DNA from: Bacteroidota bacterium
GTDB taxonomy: Bacteria > Bacteroidota > Bacteroidia > Bacteroidales > Cfx3-03
DNA length: 64,000 nucleotides
NCBI GenBank assembly: GCA_013390605.1
Contig: JACAUB010000001.1
Coordinates: 3,763,897 to 3,827,896 of the forward strand
Direction: 5' to 3'
The notes below the pieces were generated by a model, which was given only the letters and a program-made list of their open reading frames with translations, did not search any database and had not been told where the DNA came from. The translations under genes and the position numbers were made by a program. The first letter of the stretch is position 1. Each line of letters starts with the position of its first letter. Shown one piece after another: positions 34,373-43,018 of this stretch.

Positions 34373-35050
34373 ATGATTAATTTCGAGGCATTATTCAAGC
34401 TTTCTTATGGATTATACATCGTTAGTTCGGGCGATAAGAACCTGGGCGGTGGATTCATTTCGAATACTTTTTTCCAGGTAACTTCCGAACCTCCAAAGTT
34501 CGCATCATGCTGTAACAAAGACAATCACACAGCCCAGCTGATTCAGAAAACGGGAGCTTTCTCGGTTTCCGTGATCCATCAGGAGACTTCAGCTGATATC
34601 ATTGGTCGCTTTGGCTACAAAAGTGGTAGCGACTTCAACAAGATGGAAGGTATGCAGGTAAAGTATGGTGAAACCGGTGTGCCAATTGTACTCAATGACA
34701 CGATTGCGGTTCTGGAATGTAAGGTGGTTCAAACCATTGATGTGGGAACACATTGGATGTTTATTGGCGAATTAATTCAATCTGAACTGTTAGATGATAT
34801 CAAAGAGGCTTTAACCTATTTGTATTACCGGGAAGTAAAAAAAGGATTTGCACCTAAAAATGCACCTACCTATATCGACAAGTCGAAGCTTGAACCCAAA
34901 GAAGTTAAAACTACAGCAAAAAAATATAAGTGTACAGCCTGCGGATATATTTATGACGATGCTGTAGAAAAAGTCAAGTTTGCCGATCTGCCAGATAGCT
35001 GGGTCTGCCCCATCTGTGGATCGGAAAAAGAGGATTTTATTGAAATATAA
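34373..35050 (+). CDS. Flavin reductase-rubredoxin fusion (high-molecular-weight rubredoxin type)
   Basis: A 225-residue protein. Residues 1-155 form an FMN-binding flavin reductase domain ([40 protein letters not shown]). A linker leads to a C-terminal rubredoxin ([13 protein letters not shown] and [14 protein letters not shown]), with both CxxCG iron ligand pairs intact. The loop between the two pairs is shorter than in most rubredoxins. In anaerobes such proteins pass electrons from NAD(P)H to flavodiiron proteins or rubrerythrin for O2 and peroxide removal. The rubrerythrin gene starts 20 bp later, supporting this role. Confidence 0.9.
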   Translation: MINFEALFKLSYGLYIVSSGDKNLGGGFISNTFFQVTSEPPKFASCCNKDNHTAQLIQKTGAFSVSVIHQETSADIIGRFGYKSGSDFNKMEGMQVKYGETGVPIVLNDTIAVLECKVVQTIDVGTHWMFIGELIQSELLDDIKEALTYLYYREVKKGFAPKNAPTYIDKSKLEPKEVKTTAKKYKCTACGYIYDDAVEKVKFADLPDSWVCPICGSEKEDFIEI

Positions 35051-35070
35051 CCACATAAGAAACATTTATC

Positions 35071-35649
35071 ATGACAAAATCATTGAAAGGCACTAAGACA
35101 GAACAAAATCTGTTGAAGGCATTTGCCGGTGAATCACAAGCCCGCAACCGGTATGAGTTTTTTGCAAAAGCTGCACAAAAAGAGGGTTATGAGCAAATTG
35201 CTGCCTTCTTCCAGGAAACTGCAAATCAAGAAAAAGAGCACGCTAAGCGCTTCTTTAAGTTTTTAGAAGGAGGAATGGTTGAAATTACAGCATCGTATCC
35301 AGCTGGTGTTATCGGAACGACCAGTGAGAACCTGAAGGCTGCTGCTGAAGGTGAAAACGAAGAATGGACAGACCTGTATCCTACATTCTCGGCAATTGCC
35401 AAAGAAGAGGGTTTCATGGAAATTGCTACAGCTTTTAAGATGATTGCGAAAGTTGAAGCTGAACACGAACGTCGTTATCTGAAGCTATTACAGAATATCT
35501 CAGAAGACAAAGTGTTTATGAGTGAAGGAAAAGTTTGGTGGCAATGTAGAAATTGCGGTTATGTTTACGAATCGGAAAAAGCATTAGAAAACTGCCCGGC
35601 TTGTCTACACCCAAAATCATACATGCAGCTTAGAGAAGAGAACTATTAA
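35071..35649 (+). CDS. rbr: Rubrerythrin
   Basis: A 192-residue non-haem diiron peroxidase that reduces hydrogen peroxide in anaerobes. The ferritin-like domain carries the iron ligands in [15 protein letters not shown] (Glu near 21), [25 protein letters not shown] and [14 protein letters not shown]. The C-terminal rubredoxin-like domain holds two Cys pairs ([23 protein letters not shown]). Length and domain order are classical. It lies 20 bp after the flavin reductase-rubredoxin gene, its likely electron donor. A complex hairpin region at 35660-35776 follows. Confidence 0.95.
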   Translation: MTKSLKGTKTEQNLLKAFAGESQARNRYEFFAKAAQKEGYEQIAAFFQETANQEKEHAKRFFKFLEGGMVEITASYPAGVIGTTSENLKAAAEGENEEWTDLYPTFSAIAKEEGFMEIATAFKMIAKVEAEHERRYLKLLQNISEDKVFMSEGKVWWQCRNCGYVYESEKALENCPACLHPKSYMQLREENY

Positions 35650-35659
35650 AAATTGTTTG

Positions 35660-35776
35660 CCGCTTAGTTAATGCGTTTATATCTCACTTTGTGATAGTCT
35701 GTTTATAAAAATCATAAATCTTTATAAACATCTAAATTACAATAAATTAAACCATCCATTAACTAAGCGGTTTTTT
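35660..35776 (+). terminator. Nested-hairpin terminator after rubrerythrin
   Basis: CCGCTTAGTTAATG (35660-35673) pairs perfectly with CATTAACTAAGCGG (35757-35770), followed by T6. The long loop contains two further hairpins: TATCTCAC/GTGATA and GTTTATAAA/TTTATAAAC. The long nested structure is more elaborate than a simple terminator. Confidence 0.68.
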
Positions 35777-35827
35777 CATGCATGGATAAAAATAGGATAT
35801 AGAGAGGCCAAGAGGGCTGATTTTTAT

Positions 35828-35835
35828 TAACTTTG
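35828..35835 (+). promoter_or_regulatory. TAnnTTTG -7 box of hyf-like operon
   Basis: TAACTTTG followed by CA matches the Bacteroidota -7 consensus. The same box precedes guaB and the M16 operon. No clear -33 element was seen. Confidence 0.45.
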
Positions 35836-35978
35836 CACTTGATTTCCATTAAAAATGAAACGATCGATCTGTTTTATAATTGAAAACTACTAATAACTAA
35901 TACTAAAGCTACTATAACGCTTTAACAAAAATCAATCAACTAATTAAATAACATTTATTTAATCGGTTTACACCTATT

Positions 35979-37979
35979 ATGATAGACACTTATTTATTTA
36001 TAACATCCATTGCTGTTACAGTGATTGGCCTATTCGCTATTGGCTTTGTGCCTTCGGCGATAAAAGCTGCGACTAATCTATTTTTTGTTGTTATTACTTC
36101 ACTTCTTACGTCTATCCCGGCAATTCATGTTATTCTAAATCAGCCATTAGAATTTACACTCTATAATTTTTGGTTCTTTGGCGATATTCCGGTCAGAATT
36201 GATGCCTTATCAGCCTGGTTTATCCTGATTATTAATCTTACTTGTATAAATGGAGTAATCTATGGCATAGGCTACATGAAGAGCTACAGTGAACAGAAGT
36301 CGAATCTTTCATTACATTGGATACTCTTCCTGATGTTTCAGTCTTCCATGCTGTGGGTTTGTGTACTACAGCATAGTGTGGGATTTCTGATTGCCTGGGA
36401 GATTATGTCAGTTAGCTCTTTTCTACTGGTGATTTTTGAACACGATAATAAAAAGACACTCAAAGCCGGTATAAACTATCTGGTTCAGATGCATATCAGT
36501 GTAGCCTTCCTCACTGCGGCCTTTATCTGGGCATATAGCGCGACTGGCTCTTTCGATTTTATTGCCATTAGCCGCTTTTTTAGTTTAAACCCAAATATCT
36601 GGTTATTTCTGCTTTTTTTTATAGGATTTGGTATAAAAGCAGGTTTCATCCCCTTCCACTCCTGGCTTCCACATGCTCATCCGGCCGCCCCTTCACATAT
36701 TTCAGGTGTAATGTCTGGTGTAATTGTAAAGCTAGGTATCTATGGCATTTTCAGAATGATCACCTTCTTAAAACAAGACTTCCTGATTATTGGTGAAGCT
36801 ATCTTAACGCTCTCAGTCCTTAGCGGGTTATATGGAATTCTGAATGCAGCTGTACACCGCGACTTTAAGCGAATGCTAGCCTACTGTACTATCGAAAATA
36901 TTGGGATCATCGGCACAGGAATTGGAATGGGTTTAATTGGAATGGCAACTGGGAACACATTCTTAATTGTTTTCGGTTTTGCCGGGGCATTATTACATAC
37001 ATTGAATCATTCGTTATTTAAATCATTGCTGTTCTTTTGTGCCGGCTCCGTCTATCAGCAAACCCATACTCGTGATATGGAAAAGCTGGGTGGATTACTA
37101 AAGCGGATGCCCCAAACCGGAATCCTTTTTTTGCTGGGAGCCCTTGCAATTGGTGGATTACCTCCTTTTAACGGTTTTGTTTCAGAATTCATCCTCTATA
37201 TTGGTTATCTGGAAGGAATAAAATCACTTGATATTGCCAATAGTGTCTTGATGATATTTTCTTTGGCCAGTCTGGCTCTCATTGGAGGCATCTCCATCTT
37301 GACCTTTAGCAAAAGTTTTGGAACTATCTTTTTGGGAAGTGCCCGGACTCATTTAGACCATCAGCCAAAAGAAGTTTCGACAGTTATGCTGATTCCGAAA
37401 TATCTGATCCTTACAGTGATGATCTCAATCGGCCTCTTTCCTCAAATTTATTTTATTACCGTTCTAAAAACGATTCTTCCTTTTCTGCCTGTTGGCTCTC
37501 TACCAACCATCACTACTTTTAGCCCAATGATAGATATTGTCTCTTCTATCGGAAGAAACTCGTTGATATTTTTGGGTGTAGTTCTGCTGGTTTATTTAAT
37601 AAGAAGAGCCATTACCCGTAACCGACCAGTTTCTATAAAAGCGACCTGGGGATGTGGTTATACTGCTCCAACGCCCCGTATTCAATATACTGGTAAATCA
37701 TTTTCTAAAACCCTGGGTAAACTTTTCAGTTTCGTCACTATTGAGCAGAAGAAATATGAGGAGATAGAACCTGAAGAAATTTTCCCGTTAGGACGAAGGC
37801 ATTCATCACATTATATTGATTTCTTTGAAAACAAGATAATAAATGGGCTGATGAAGAAATTAGTATATTCGATGAACTATTTTCAGTTTGTGCAGAATGG
37901 CAAAACACAAGCTTATGTTTTATATGGTTTGTTCTTTATCTTGCTGATATTTTTAGGCACACTTTTTAAACTAATATAA
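35979..37979 (+). CDS. hyfB: HyfB-like proton-translocating antiporter subunit, copy 1
   Basis: A 666-residue membrane protein of the NuoL/M/N-Mrp antiporter family, closest in layout to hydrogenase-4 subunit B. About fifteen helices are present. The ion-path residues are retained: Glu in LIAWEIMSVSSF (TM5), Lys in FGIKAGFIPFHSWLP (TM7), Lys in VIVKLGIYGI (TM8) and Glu in PPFNGFVSEFILY (TM12). The C-terminal soluble tail has the HyfB signature TWGCGYTAPTPRIQYT. It is the first gene of a seven-gene operon, and its TAA overlaps the ATG of the second copy by one base, indicating translational coupling. It would move protons or Na+ across the inner membrane. Confidence 0.88.
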   Translation: MIDTYLFITSIAVTVIGLFAIGFVPSAIKAATNLFFVVITSLLTSIPAIHVILNQPLEFTLYNFWFFGDIPVRIDALSAWFILIINLTCINGVIYGIGYMKSYSEQKSNLSLHWILFLMFQSSMLWVCVLQHSVGFLIAWEIMSVSSFLLVIFEHDNKKTLKAGINYLVQMHISVAFLTAAFIWAYSATGSFDFIAISRFFSLNPNIWLFLLFFIGFGIKAGFIPFHSWLPHAHPAAPSHISGVMSGVIVKLGIYGIFRMITFLKQDFLIIGEAILTLSVLSGLYGILNAAVHRDFKRMLAYCTIENIGIIGTGIGMGLIGMATGNTFLIVFGFAGALLHTLNHSLFKSLLFFCAGSVYQQTHTRDMEKLGGLLKRMPQTGILFLLGALAIGGLPPFNGFVSEFILYIGYLEGIKSLDIANSVLMIFSLASLALIGGISILTFSKSFGTIFLGSARTHLDHQPKEVSTVMLIPKYLILTVMISIGLFPQIYFITVLKTILPFLPVGSLPTITTFSPMIDIVSSIGRNSLIFLGVVLLVYLIRRAITRNRPVSIKATWGCGYTAPTPRIQYTGKSFSKTLGKLFSFVTIEQKKYEEIEPEEIFPLGRRHSSHYIDFFENKIINGLMKKLVYSMNYFQFVQNGKTQAYVLYGLFFILLIFLGTLFKLI

Positions 37980-40006
37980 TGATCTACACTTCGGTATTTA
38001 TACTCACGGTCATAGTAGCCATCGTACTCATTCCTTTTGCGAATACAAAGTGGAAAGGGTTGATAACCATTATGACTATTTGTATAAACACTGTTGTATC
38101 GGCAATTCCTGCAATTAAAGCTTTGAATGGAACTGAAACCCTTCAGGTATTTGCCGGGTCGTTTGTAACCGGTCCTATTCCTGTTCGTATAGATGCACTT
38201 TCCGGATGGTTTATATTGTTGATAAGTTTCACCTTTTTAACCGGATCGATATATGGCCATCATTATATGAAGGCTTACAAAGAACAAACGGCTAATCTTT
38301 CGATACATTGGATTGCTTATGTTATGGCGCATGCCTCATTGTTGTCCATTTGTTCGCTTCAAAACAGTGTTGCTTTTTTAATCGCATGGGAGATTATGGC
38401 ATTATCTTCCTTCTTCCTGGTTATTTTTGAACATAATAAGCAGGAAACGTTGAAGGCAGGGATCAACTTCCTGATACAATCACATATCTGCATTCTATTT
38501 TTGATGCTTGGGTTTATTGGTGTGGCCATCAAAATGAACTCTTTCGACTTTGCAGCAATCACAGCTTATTCGATTCAGAATCCTTTGCTTACAGACTTGG
38601 GACTTTTTCTCACATTCTTTGCTGGATTTGCCATCAAGGCAGGCTTCGTACCTTTCCACACATGGTTACCGTATGCTCACCCAGCTGCTCCTGCCCATGT
38701 ATCGGGGGTTATGTCGGGCGTTATCATCAAGATTGGTATCTATGGCATCCTACGGATGTTGCTGCTCATAAGAAGTGACTACATTACAATAGGTTATGTG
38801 ATTTTATTTTTTTCCATTATATCAGGCATTTATGGTGTTATGTTGGCCATATTACAACACAATCTAAAGAAGTTACTGGCCTATCATAGTATTGAAAACA
38901 TTGGCATTATTGGCATTGGTATCGGCTTAGGTTGCATCGGACTGGGTATTGGAAACCACTTGTTAACACTACTTGGCTTTGCAGGGGCATTGCTTCATAC
39001 CTTAAACCATTCGTTATTTAAATCGATACTCTTCTATTCGGCTGGTAATATATATCAGTCCACGCATACCATGAATATTGAGAAGTTGGGTGGATTAGCT
39101 AAGCGAATGCCTCATACAGCTTTATTGTTTTTAATTTCAGCATTGGCAATTTGCGGATTACCGCCTTTCAATGGCTTCATTTCTGAATTCTTAATCTATA
39201 GCGGAATGCTGGTTGGATTGAAAGGTGCTGCCATCGGCTTTCTTTGGACGTTGATATTTTGCATTTTCGGACTGGCGCTTATTGGAGGATTAGCACTATT
39301 ATGTTTCACAAAAGCTTTCGGTACCGTTTTTCTTGGCTTTCAGAGAGTCTTATTTCAAAAAGCGCCTGGGGAAGCTGCCTGGGGATCATTAATACCTATG
39401 TATGCAGGCACGTTACTCATTCTGTTTATCGGCTTGTTTCCAGCTTACTTTCTTAACATTCTCTCACAACCCGTCAGTCTGTATCTTAACAAGATTACAA
39501 TATTCGCCCCAACCAACGAAGCATTTTCGATTCACACTTTAAATATGATTAGCATCTGTGCATTTGGGGTGATTGGATTGGCAGCTTTAATATTGTTGAT
39601 TCGCAAACGGGTGACTGATACAAAGTCGAAAACAAATGGAGCCACATGGGGTTGTGCTTATACGGGGGACACTGATAAAATGCAATACACAGCAAGTTCA
39701 TTTGTAAGAAGTTATCGTAAACTTGCAGAACCACTGTTGAGTATCGAAAAAAAGAAAAAGGATATACACGGAATCTTCCCTTCAGGAGGTGAACATGAAA
39801 CACATCCTTACGACAAAGCTGAAAAATGGTTTGTCGACTATCCAATAAAGGTCCTTACGAATCTGTTTAACCGTTTCTCCTTTTTACAGAACGGTATTTT
39901 ACAGATCTATATTTTATATGGAGTGGCGTTTGTAACGCTGATTCTGGTGACACCACTTATTTACGATAAAATTATCGCGTTGATTCATTTTTTAAATCAA
40001 TTGTAG
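37979..40006 (+). CDS. hyfB: HyfB-like proton-translocating antiporter subunit, copy 2
   Basis: A 675-residue paralogue of the preceding gene. It shares the whole layout and the motifs FLIAWEIMALSSF, GFAIKAGFVPFHTWLP, VIIKIGIYGI, LHTLNHSLFKSILFY and LPPFNGFISEFLIY, with the same Glu and Lys ion-path residues. The C-terminal tail again has ATWGCAYTGDTDKMQYT. The two copies are diverged but clearly homologous, so a tandem duplication is old. Two pump subunits in one complex could translocate more ions per reaction. The start codon overlaps the previous stop, and the HyfC-like gene begins one base after its own stop. Confidence 0.88.
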   Translation: MIYTSVFILTVIVAIVLIPFANTKWKGLITIMTICINTVVSAIPAIKALNGTETLQVFAGSFVTGPIPVRIDALSGWFILLISFTFLTGSIYGHHYMKAYKEQTANLSIHWIAYVMAHASLLSICSLQNSVAFLIAWEIMALSSFFLVIFEHNKQETLKAGINFLIQSHICILFLMLGFIGVAIKMNSFDFAAITAYSIQNPLLTDLGLFLTFFAGFAIKAGFVPFHTWLPYAHPAAPAHVSGVMSGVIIKIGIYGILRMLLLIRSDYITIGYVILFFSIISGIYGVMLAILQHNLKKLLAYHSIENIGIIGIGIGLGCIGLGIGNHLLTLLGFAGALLHTLNHSLFKSILFYSAGNIYQSTHTMNIEKLGGLAKRMPHTALLFLISALAICGLPPFNGFISEFLIYSGMLVGLKGAAIGFLWTLIFCIFGLALIGGLALLCFTKAFGTVFLGFQRVLFQKAPGEAAWGSLIPMYAGTLLILFIGLFPAYFLNILSQPVSLYLNKITIFAPTNEAFSIHTLNMISICAFGVIGLAALILLIRKRVTDTKSKTNGATWGCAYTGDTDKMQYTASSFVRSYRKLAEPLLSIEKKKKDIHGIFPSGGEHETHPYDKAEKWFVDYPIKVLTNLFNRFSFLQNGILQIYILYGVAFVTLILVTPLIYDKIIALIHFLNQL

Positions 40007-40007
40007 G

Positions 40008-40913
40008 ATGATAAGCTTACTCTTAATACTATTAGCCAGTCTGTTTTTCACTGGCATCATTATTCGAACCAAAAGTCTGGCCTCAGGTCGAAAGGGACCT
40101 GGCATCTTTCAGCCTATCTCTGATGTAATCAGGTTATTCAAGAAAGGAGCAGTCTATAGTGAAACCACGACTTTTATCTTTCAGATAGCACCGAGTATTT
40201 ATTTTGCATCGGTTATAATGGCCATTCTGGTCATTCCTTTTGGAAATACCAAGGGCATTATCTCATTTAATGGCGATTTTGTTTTCTTTGCGTATGTACT
40301 TGCTTTAGGTAAATTTTTAAGCATTATCGCTGCACTCGATACAGGAAGCAGCTTTGAGGGAATGGGAGCCAGTCGCGAAGCATTATACTCTATGTTTGCA
40401 GAACCGGCTTTCTTTATTTTGATGGGTTCATTTGCATTATTAACAGGACACACTTCGTTCTATGATATATTTAATACCTTACACTTCGACTCATATATCT
40501 CATACATGCTGGCTGCTTTGGCTACCTTTGTTCTAGTCTTGATCGCAATGATTGAAAATAGTCGGATGCCTATCGACGATCCTAAAACCCATCTTGAGTT
40601 AACAATGGTGCACGAGGTGATGATTTTGGACAACAGTGGATTTGATTTAGGGCTCATCTTATCGGCATCCTATTTAAAGTTTGCGATGTATGGAGCGTTA
40701 ATTGCGAATTTCTTTATTGATGACCTTTCTTTTGTACTTGCCATTCCACTGTTCTTTGCTATTCAGATGCTGTTTGCTGTAGTGGTTGGTGTTTTAGAAT
40801 CGTTTATGGCCCGATTCAGAATGAGTCATAACCCACAGTACATTTTTACACTCTCATCAGTAGCACTACTGATTTTCTTTGGTGTACTACTTGTTTTAGA
40901 GAAACTTACTTAA
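40008..40913 (+). CDS. hyfC: HyfC/NuoH-like membrane subunit
   Basis: A 301-residue polytopic protein of the NuoH/HyfC/EchB family, with about eight helices. Family blocks include GRKGPGIFQPISDVIRLFKK (27-46), the conserved acidic patch FEGMGASREALYSMFAEPAF and the loop NSRMPIDDPKTHLELTMVHE, which contacts the peripheral arm and lines the E-channel. It links the redox arm to the ion pumps. The acidic residues of this loop are intact, so mechanical coupling to the membrane arm is likely preserved even though the redox subunits downstream have lost cofactor ligands. Confidence 0.88.
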   Translation: MISLLLILLASLFFTGIIIRTKSLASGRKGPGIFQPISDVIRLFKKGAVYSETTTFIFQIAPSIYFASVIMAILVIPFGNTKGIISFNGDFVFFAYVLALGKFLSIIAALDTGSSFEGMGASREALYSMFAEPAFFILMGSFALLTGHTSFYDIFNTLHFDSYISYMLAALATFVLVLIAMIENSRMPIDDPKTHLELTMVHEVMILDNSGFDLGLILSASYLKFAMYGALIANFFIDDLSFVLAIPLFFAIQMLFAVVVGVLESFMARFRMSHNPQYIFTLSSVALLIFFGVLLVLEKLT

Positions 40914-40940
40914 TTGTAAAACCATTTATAAAACCTTAAA

Positions 40941-41570
40941 ATGATCAATGTTTTATTAATCATGTTCATGATTTCTTTACTATATCTTAGTATTGCAAAT
41001 CGTTTACTTACCTACATAAAGATTCTGTCGTTTCAAGGCGTCATTCTTTTTGGTGTGGCCTTTATTGAATTGAGTGAATTAACCACACTCAATCTTGTAT
41101 TGGTATTATTAGAAACCATCATCTTTAAAGCCATAGCTGTTCCGGTATTCATTAATTATATTATCAAACGAAATAAGATAACGCGCGAAACAGAACCCTT
41201 TCTACCCAATTTTGTGTCATTGATCATTGTCACCGTTATTATCGTTATCACCATTCTACTTTCTAATGCGATCACGGATGTCCGGCTCGAAAAAATTTCT
41301 TTTATCGTGGCTCTTTCAACGCTCTTTACCGGATTATTTATCATCGGTACCCGTAAAAAGGTAATCACACACGTTATGGGATATCTGGTAATTGAGAATG
41401 GGGTATTTATTCTATCAATGGCTGTCGGAAACGAAATGCCGCTGTTAGTAAACCTAGGTATTATGCTCGATATTTTTGCCAGCGTACTGATTTTAGGCAT
41501 CTTTATCAATAAGATTGGTGATGTTTTAAAGAATGTTGATGTAGATCAGCTAAGGAATTTGAAAGATTAA
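40941..41570 (+). CDS. hyfE: HyfE/NuoK-like membrane subunit
   Basis: A 209-residue protein with about six to seven helices. The NuoK-like half contains LVLLETIIFKAIAVPVFINY (about 53-72) with a membrane Glu and Lys, and the C-terminal part contains HVMGYLVIENGVFILSMAVG, again with a buried Glu. This is the expected pattern of HyfE, which extends the chain of charged residues across the membrane arm. It lies 27 bp after the HyfC-like gene and 19 bp before the HyfF-like gene. Function is inferred from family membership and operon position. Confidence 0.85.
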   Translation: MINVLLIMFMISLLYLSIANRLLTYIKILSFQGVILFGVAFIELSELTTLNLVLVLLETIIFKAIAVPVFINYIIKRNKITRETEPFLPNFVSLIIVTVIIVITILLSNAITDVRLEKISFIVALSTLFTGLFIIGTRKKVITHVMGYLVIENGVFILSMAVGNEMPLLVNLGIMLDIFASVLILGIFINKIGDVLKNVDVDQLRNLKD

Positions 41571-41589
41571 TCATTTACACGTAAGAATT

Positions 41590-43017
41590 ATGATTGGAAT
41601 ATATTTATTTATAGCGTTTTTAATTAGTGGAACGTTGTTTTTTAACCGAAACACCATTCTCAATAACGCGCTGTTAATTGCTTTTCTGGCATTACAAATT
41701 GTCTTTACGGTTTATGAATATAATCACCTGAACATTATCGAACTTCAGTATTTCAGACCGGATGCATTAGGAATTTTGTTGCTTGCTACATTGAGTATCG
41801 TTGCTATTCCTGCCTTCTATCACAGCTATGTATATATTGAGGTCCATCACGAGAAGCCAAGATCAAGAGGCATCTATTATTCAGCGATGGTGATGTTAAT
41901 CGCAGCCATTGGTGCAGCTTATCTTTCAAACCACATTGCCGTGACCTGGATCTTTGTAGAAATAACAACTCTTAGCGCATCTGCACTCATCTATCATCAC
42001 CGGAATGAACGCTCGCTCGAAGGAACATGGAAATATGTTTTTATTTGTGCTATCAGTGTTACCTTTATTTTCATTGGGATTCTCTTCTTAAGCATGGCTA
42101 TGCGTCAGGCGGGATCAACTGATCTTACTTTCGACACACTCCTCAATAAAGCACCTGTTTTGAACCTATTCTGGCTGCGACTATCGTTTCTGTTTATTTT
42201 TACAGGATTCACAGCTAAACTGGGGTTGGTGCCGATGTATACTGCCGGAATTGATGCGAAGGATAAAGCCCCTGCTCCGGCGGGTGCGCTTTTTGCTACT
42301 GTTTTAATGAACATGGGATTCGTGGGGATCTTTAGAATTTATATCGTCATTGCCCATACCCCTATTCATCAATGGGCCAATACAGTCATCATGATCGCTG
42401 CATTTCTCTCTGTATTTGTGGCCACGGTTTATATGGTGAAGGTAAAAAATATTAAACGTATGCTGGCCTATTCGGGTATTGAACACATGGGACTTGTGAT
42501 GTTAGGACTGGCAGCTGGAGGTATTGGCTATTATGCAGCTATATTGCATATTATTTTGCATGCCTTCGTAAAATCGAGTCTCTTCTTTCAGTTTAATCAG
42601 ATTTACAGAATCTACCAAAGCAAAAGTATTTACGATGTAGGGAACTACTTTAAATATAACAAGACCGGCGCATTGGTTTTGTTATTTGGGTTTATTTGTG
42701 CGACGGCAATGCCACCGTCAGGACTGTTTATCAGTGAGTTTATGATCTTTAGTTCACTTTTCCAGGCTCATCAACTGGTTATTCTGATTCTGGTGATGAT
42801 ACTACTCACCATGATTATCTGGGCTTTTGGTAAAACAATATTCAAAATATTATTTACACCTGTTGAAGATTTTGATGACTCACATGTAGTGAAAATCAAT
42901 CCTGTTCAATCTTTATCGCAGTTTATACTATTAGGACTCTCTATTTACCTGGGGCTAAATCCTCCGGCTGAATTTGTAGCCCTTATTCATGAAGCTATTA
43001 AAAATTTACCTCAGTGA
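41590..43017 (+). CDS. hyfF: HyfF/NuoN-like antiporter subunit
   Basis: A 475-residue polytopic subunit of the same antiporter family, the third in this operon. Motifs: HIAVTWIFVEITTLSAS (TM5 Glu), TGFTAKLGLVPMYTAGIDAKDKAPAP (TM7 Lys and family loop), KVKNIKRMLAYSGIEHMG (TM8-9 region) and MPPSGLFISEFMIFSS (TM12 Glu). Length and order match HyfF. The stop codon TGA is followed one base later by the ATG of the large subunit, so translation is likely coupled. It would form the pump nearest the HyfC/E subunits. Confidence 0.88.
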   Translation: MIGIYLFIAFLISGTLFFNRNTILNNALLIAFLALQIVFTVYEYNHLNIIELQYFRPDALGILLLATLSIVAIPAFYHSYVYIEVHHEKPRSRGIYYSAMVMLIAAIGAAYLSNHIAVTWIFVEITTLSASALIYHHRNERSLEGTWKYVFICAISVTFIFIGILFLSMAMRQAGSTDLTFDTLLNKAPVLNLFWLRLSFLFIFTGFTAKLGLVPMYTAGIDAKDKAPAPAGALFATVLMNMGFVGIFRIYIVIAHTPIHQWANTVIMIAAFLSVFVATVYMVKVKNIKRMLAYSGIEHMGLVMLGLAAGGIGYYAAILHIILHAFVKSSLFFQFNQIYRIYQSKSIYDVGNYFKYNKTGALVLLFGFICATAMPPSGLFISEFMIFSSLFQAHQLVILILVMILLTMIIWAFGKTIFKILFTPVEDFDDSHVVKINPVQSLSQFILLGLSIYLGLNPPAEFVALIHEAIKNLPQ

Positions 43018-43018
43018 T

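Larger units (their letters stand above)
35650..35978. other. Intergenic region: rbr 3' structure and hyf-like promoter
   Basis: The left part carries the nested inverted repeat that ends the rbr transcript (35660-35776). The right part carries a TAnnTTTG box (35828-35835), which would give a leader of about 135 nt before the first hyfB-like gene. No gene was recognised. Confidence 0.55.
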
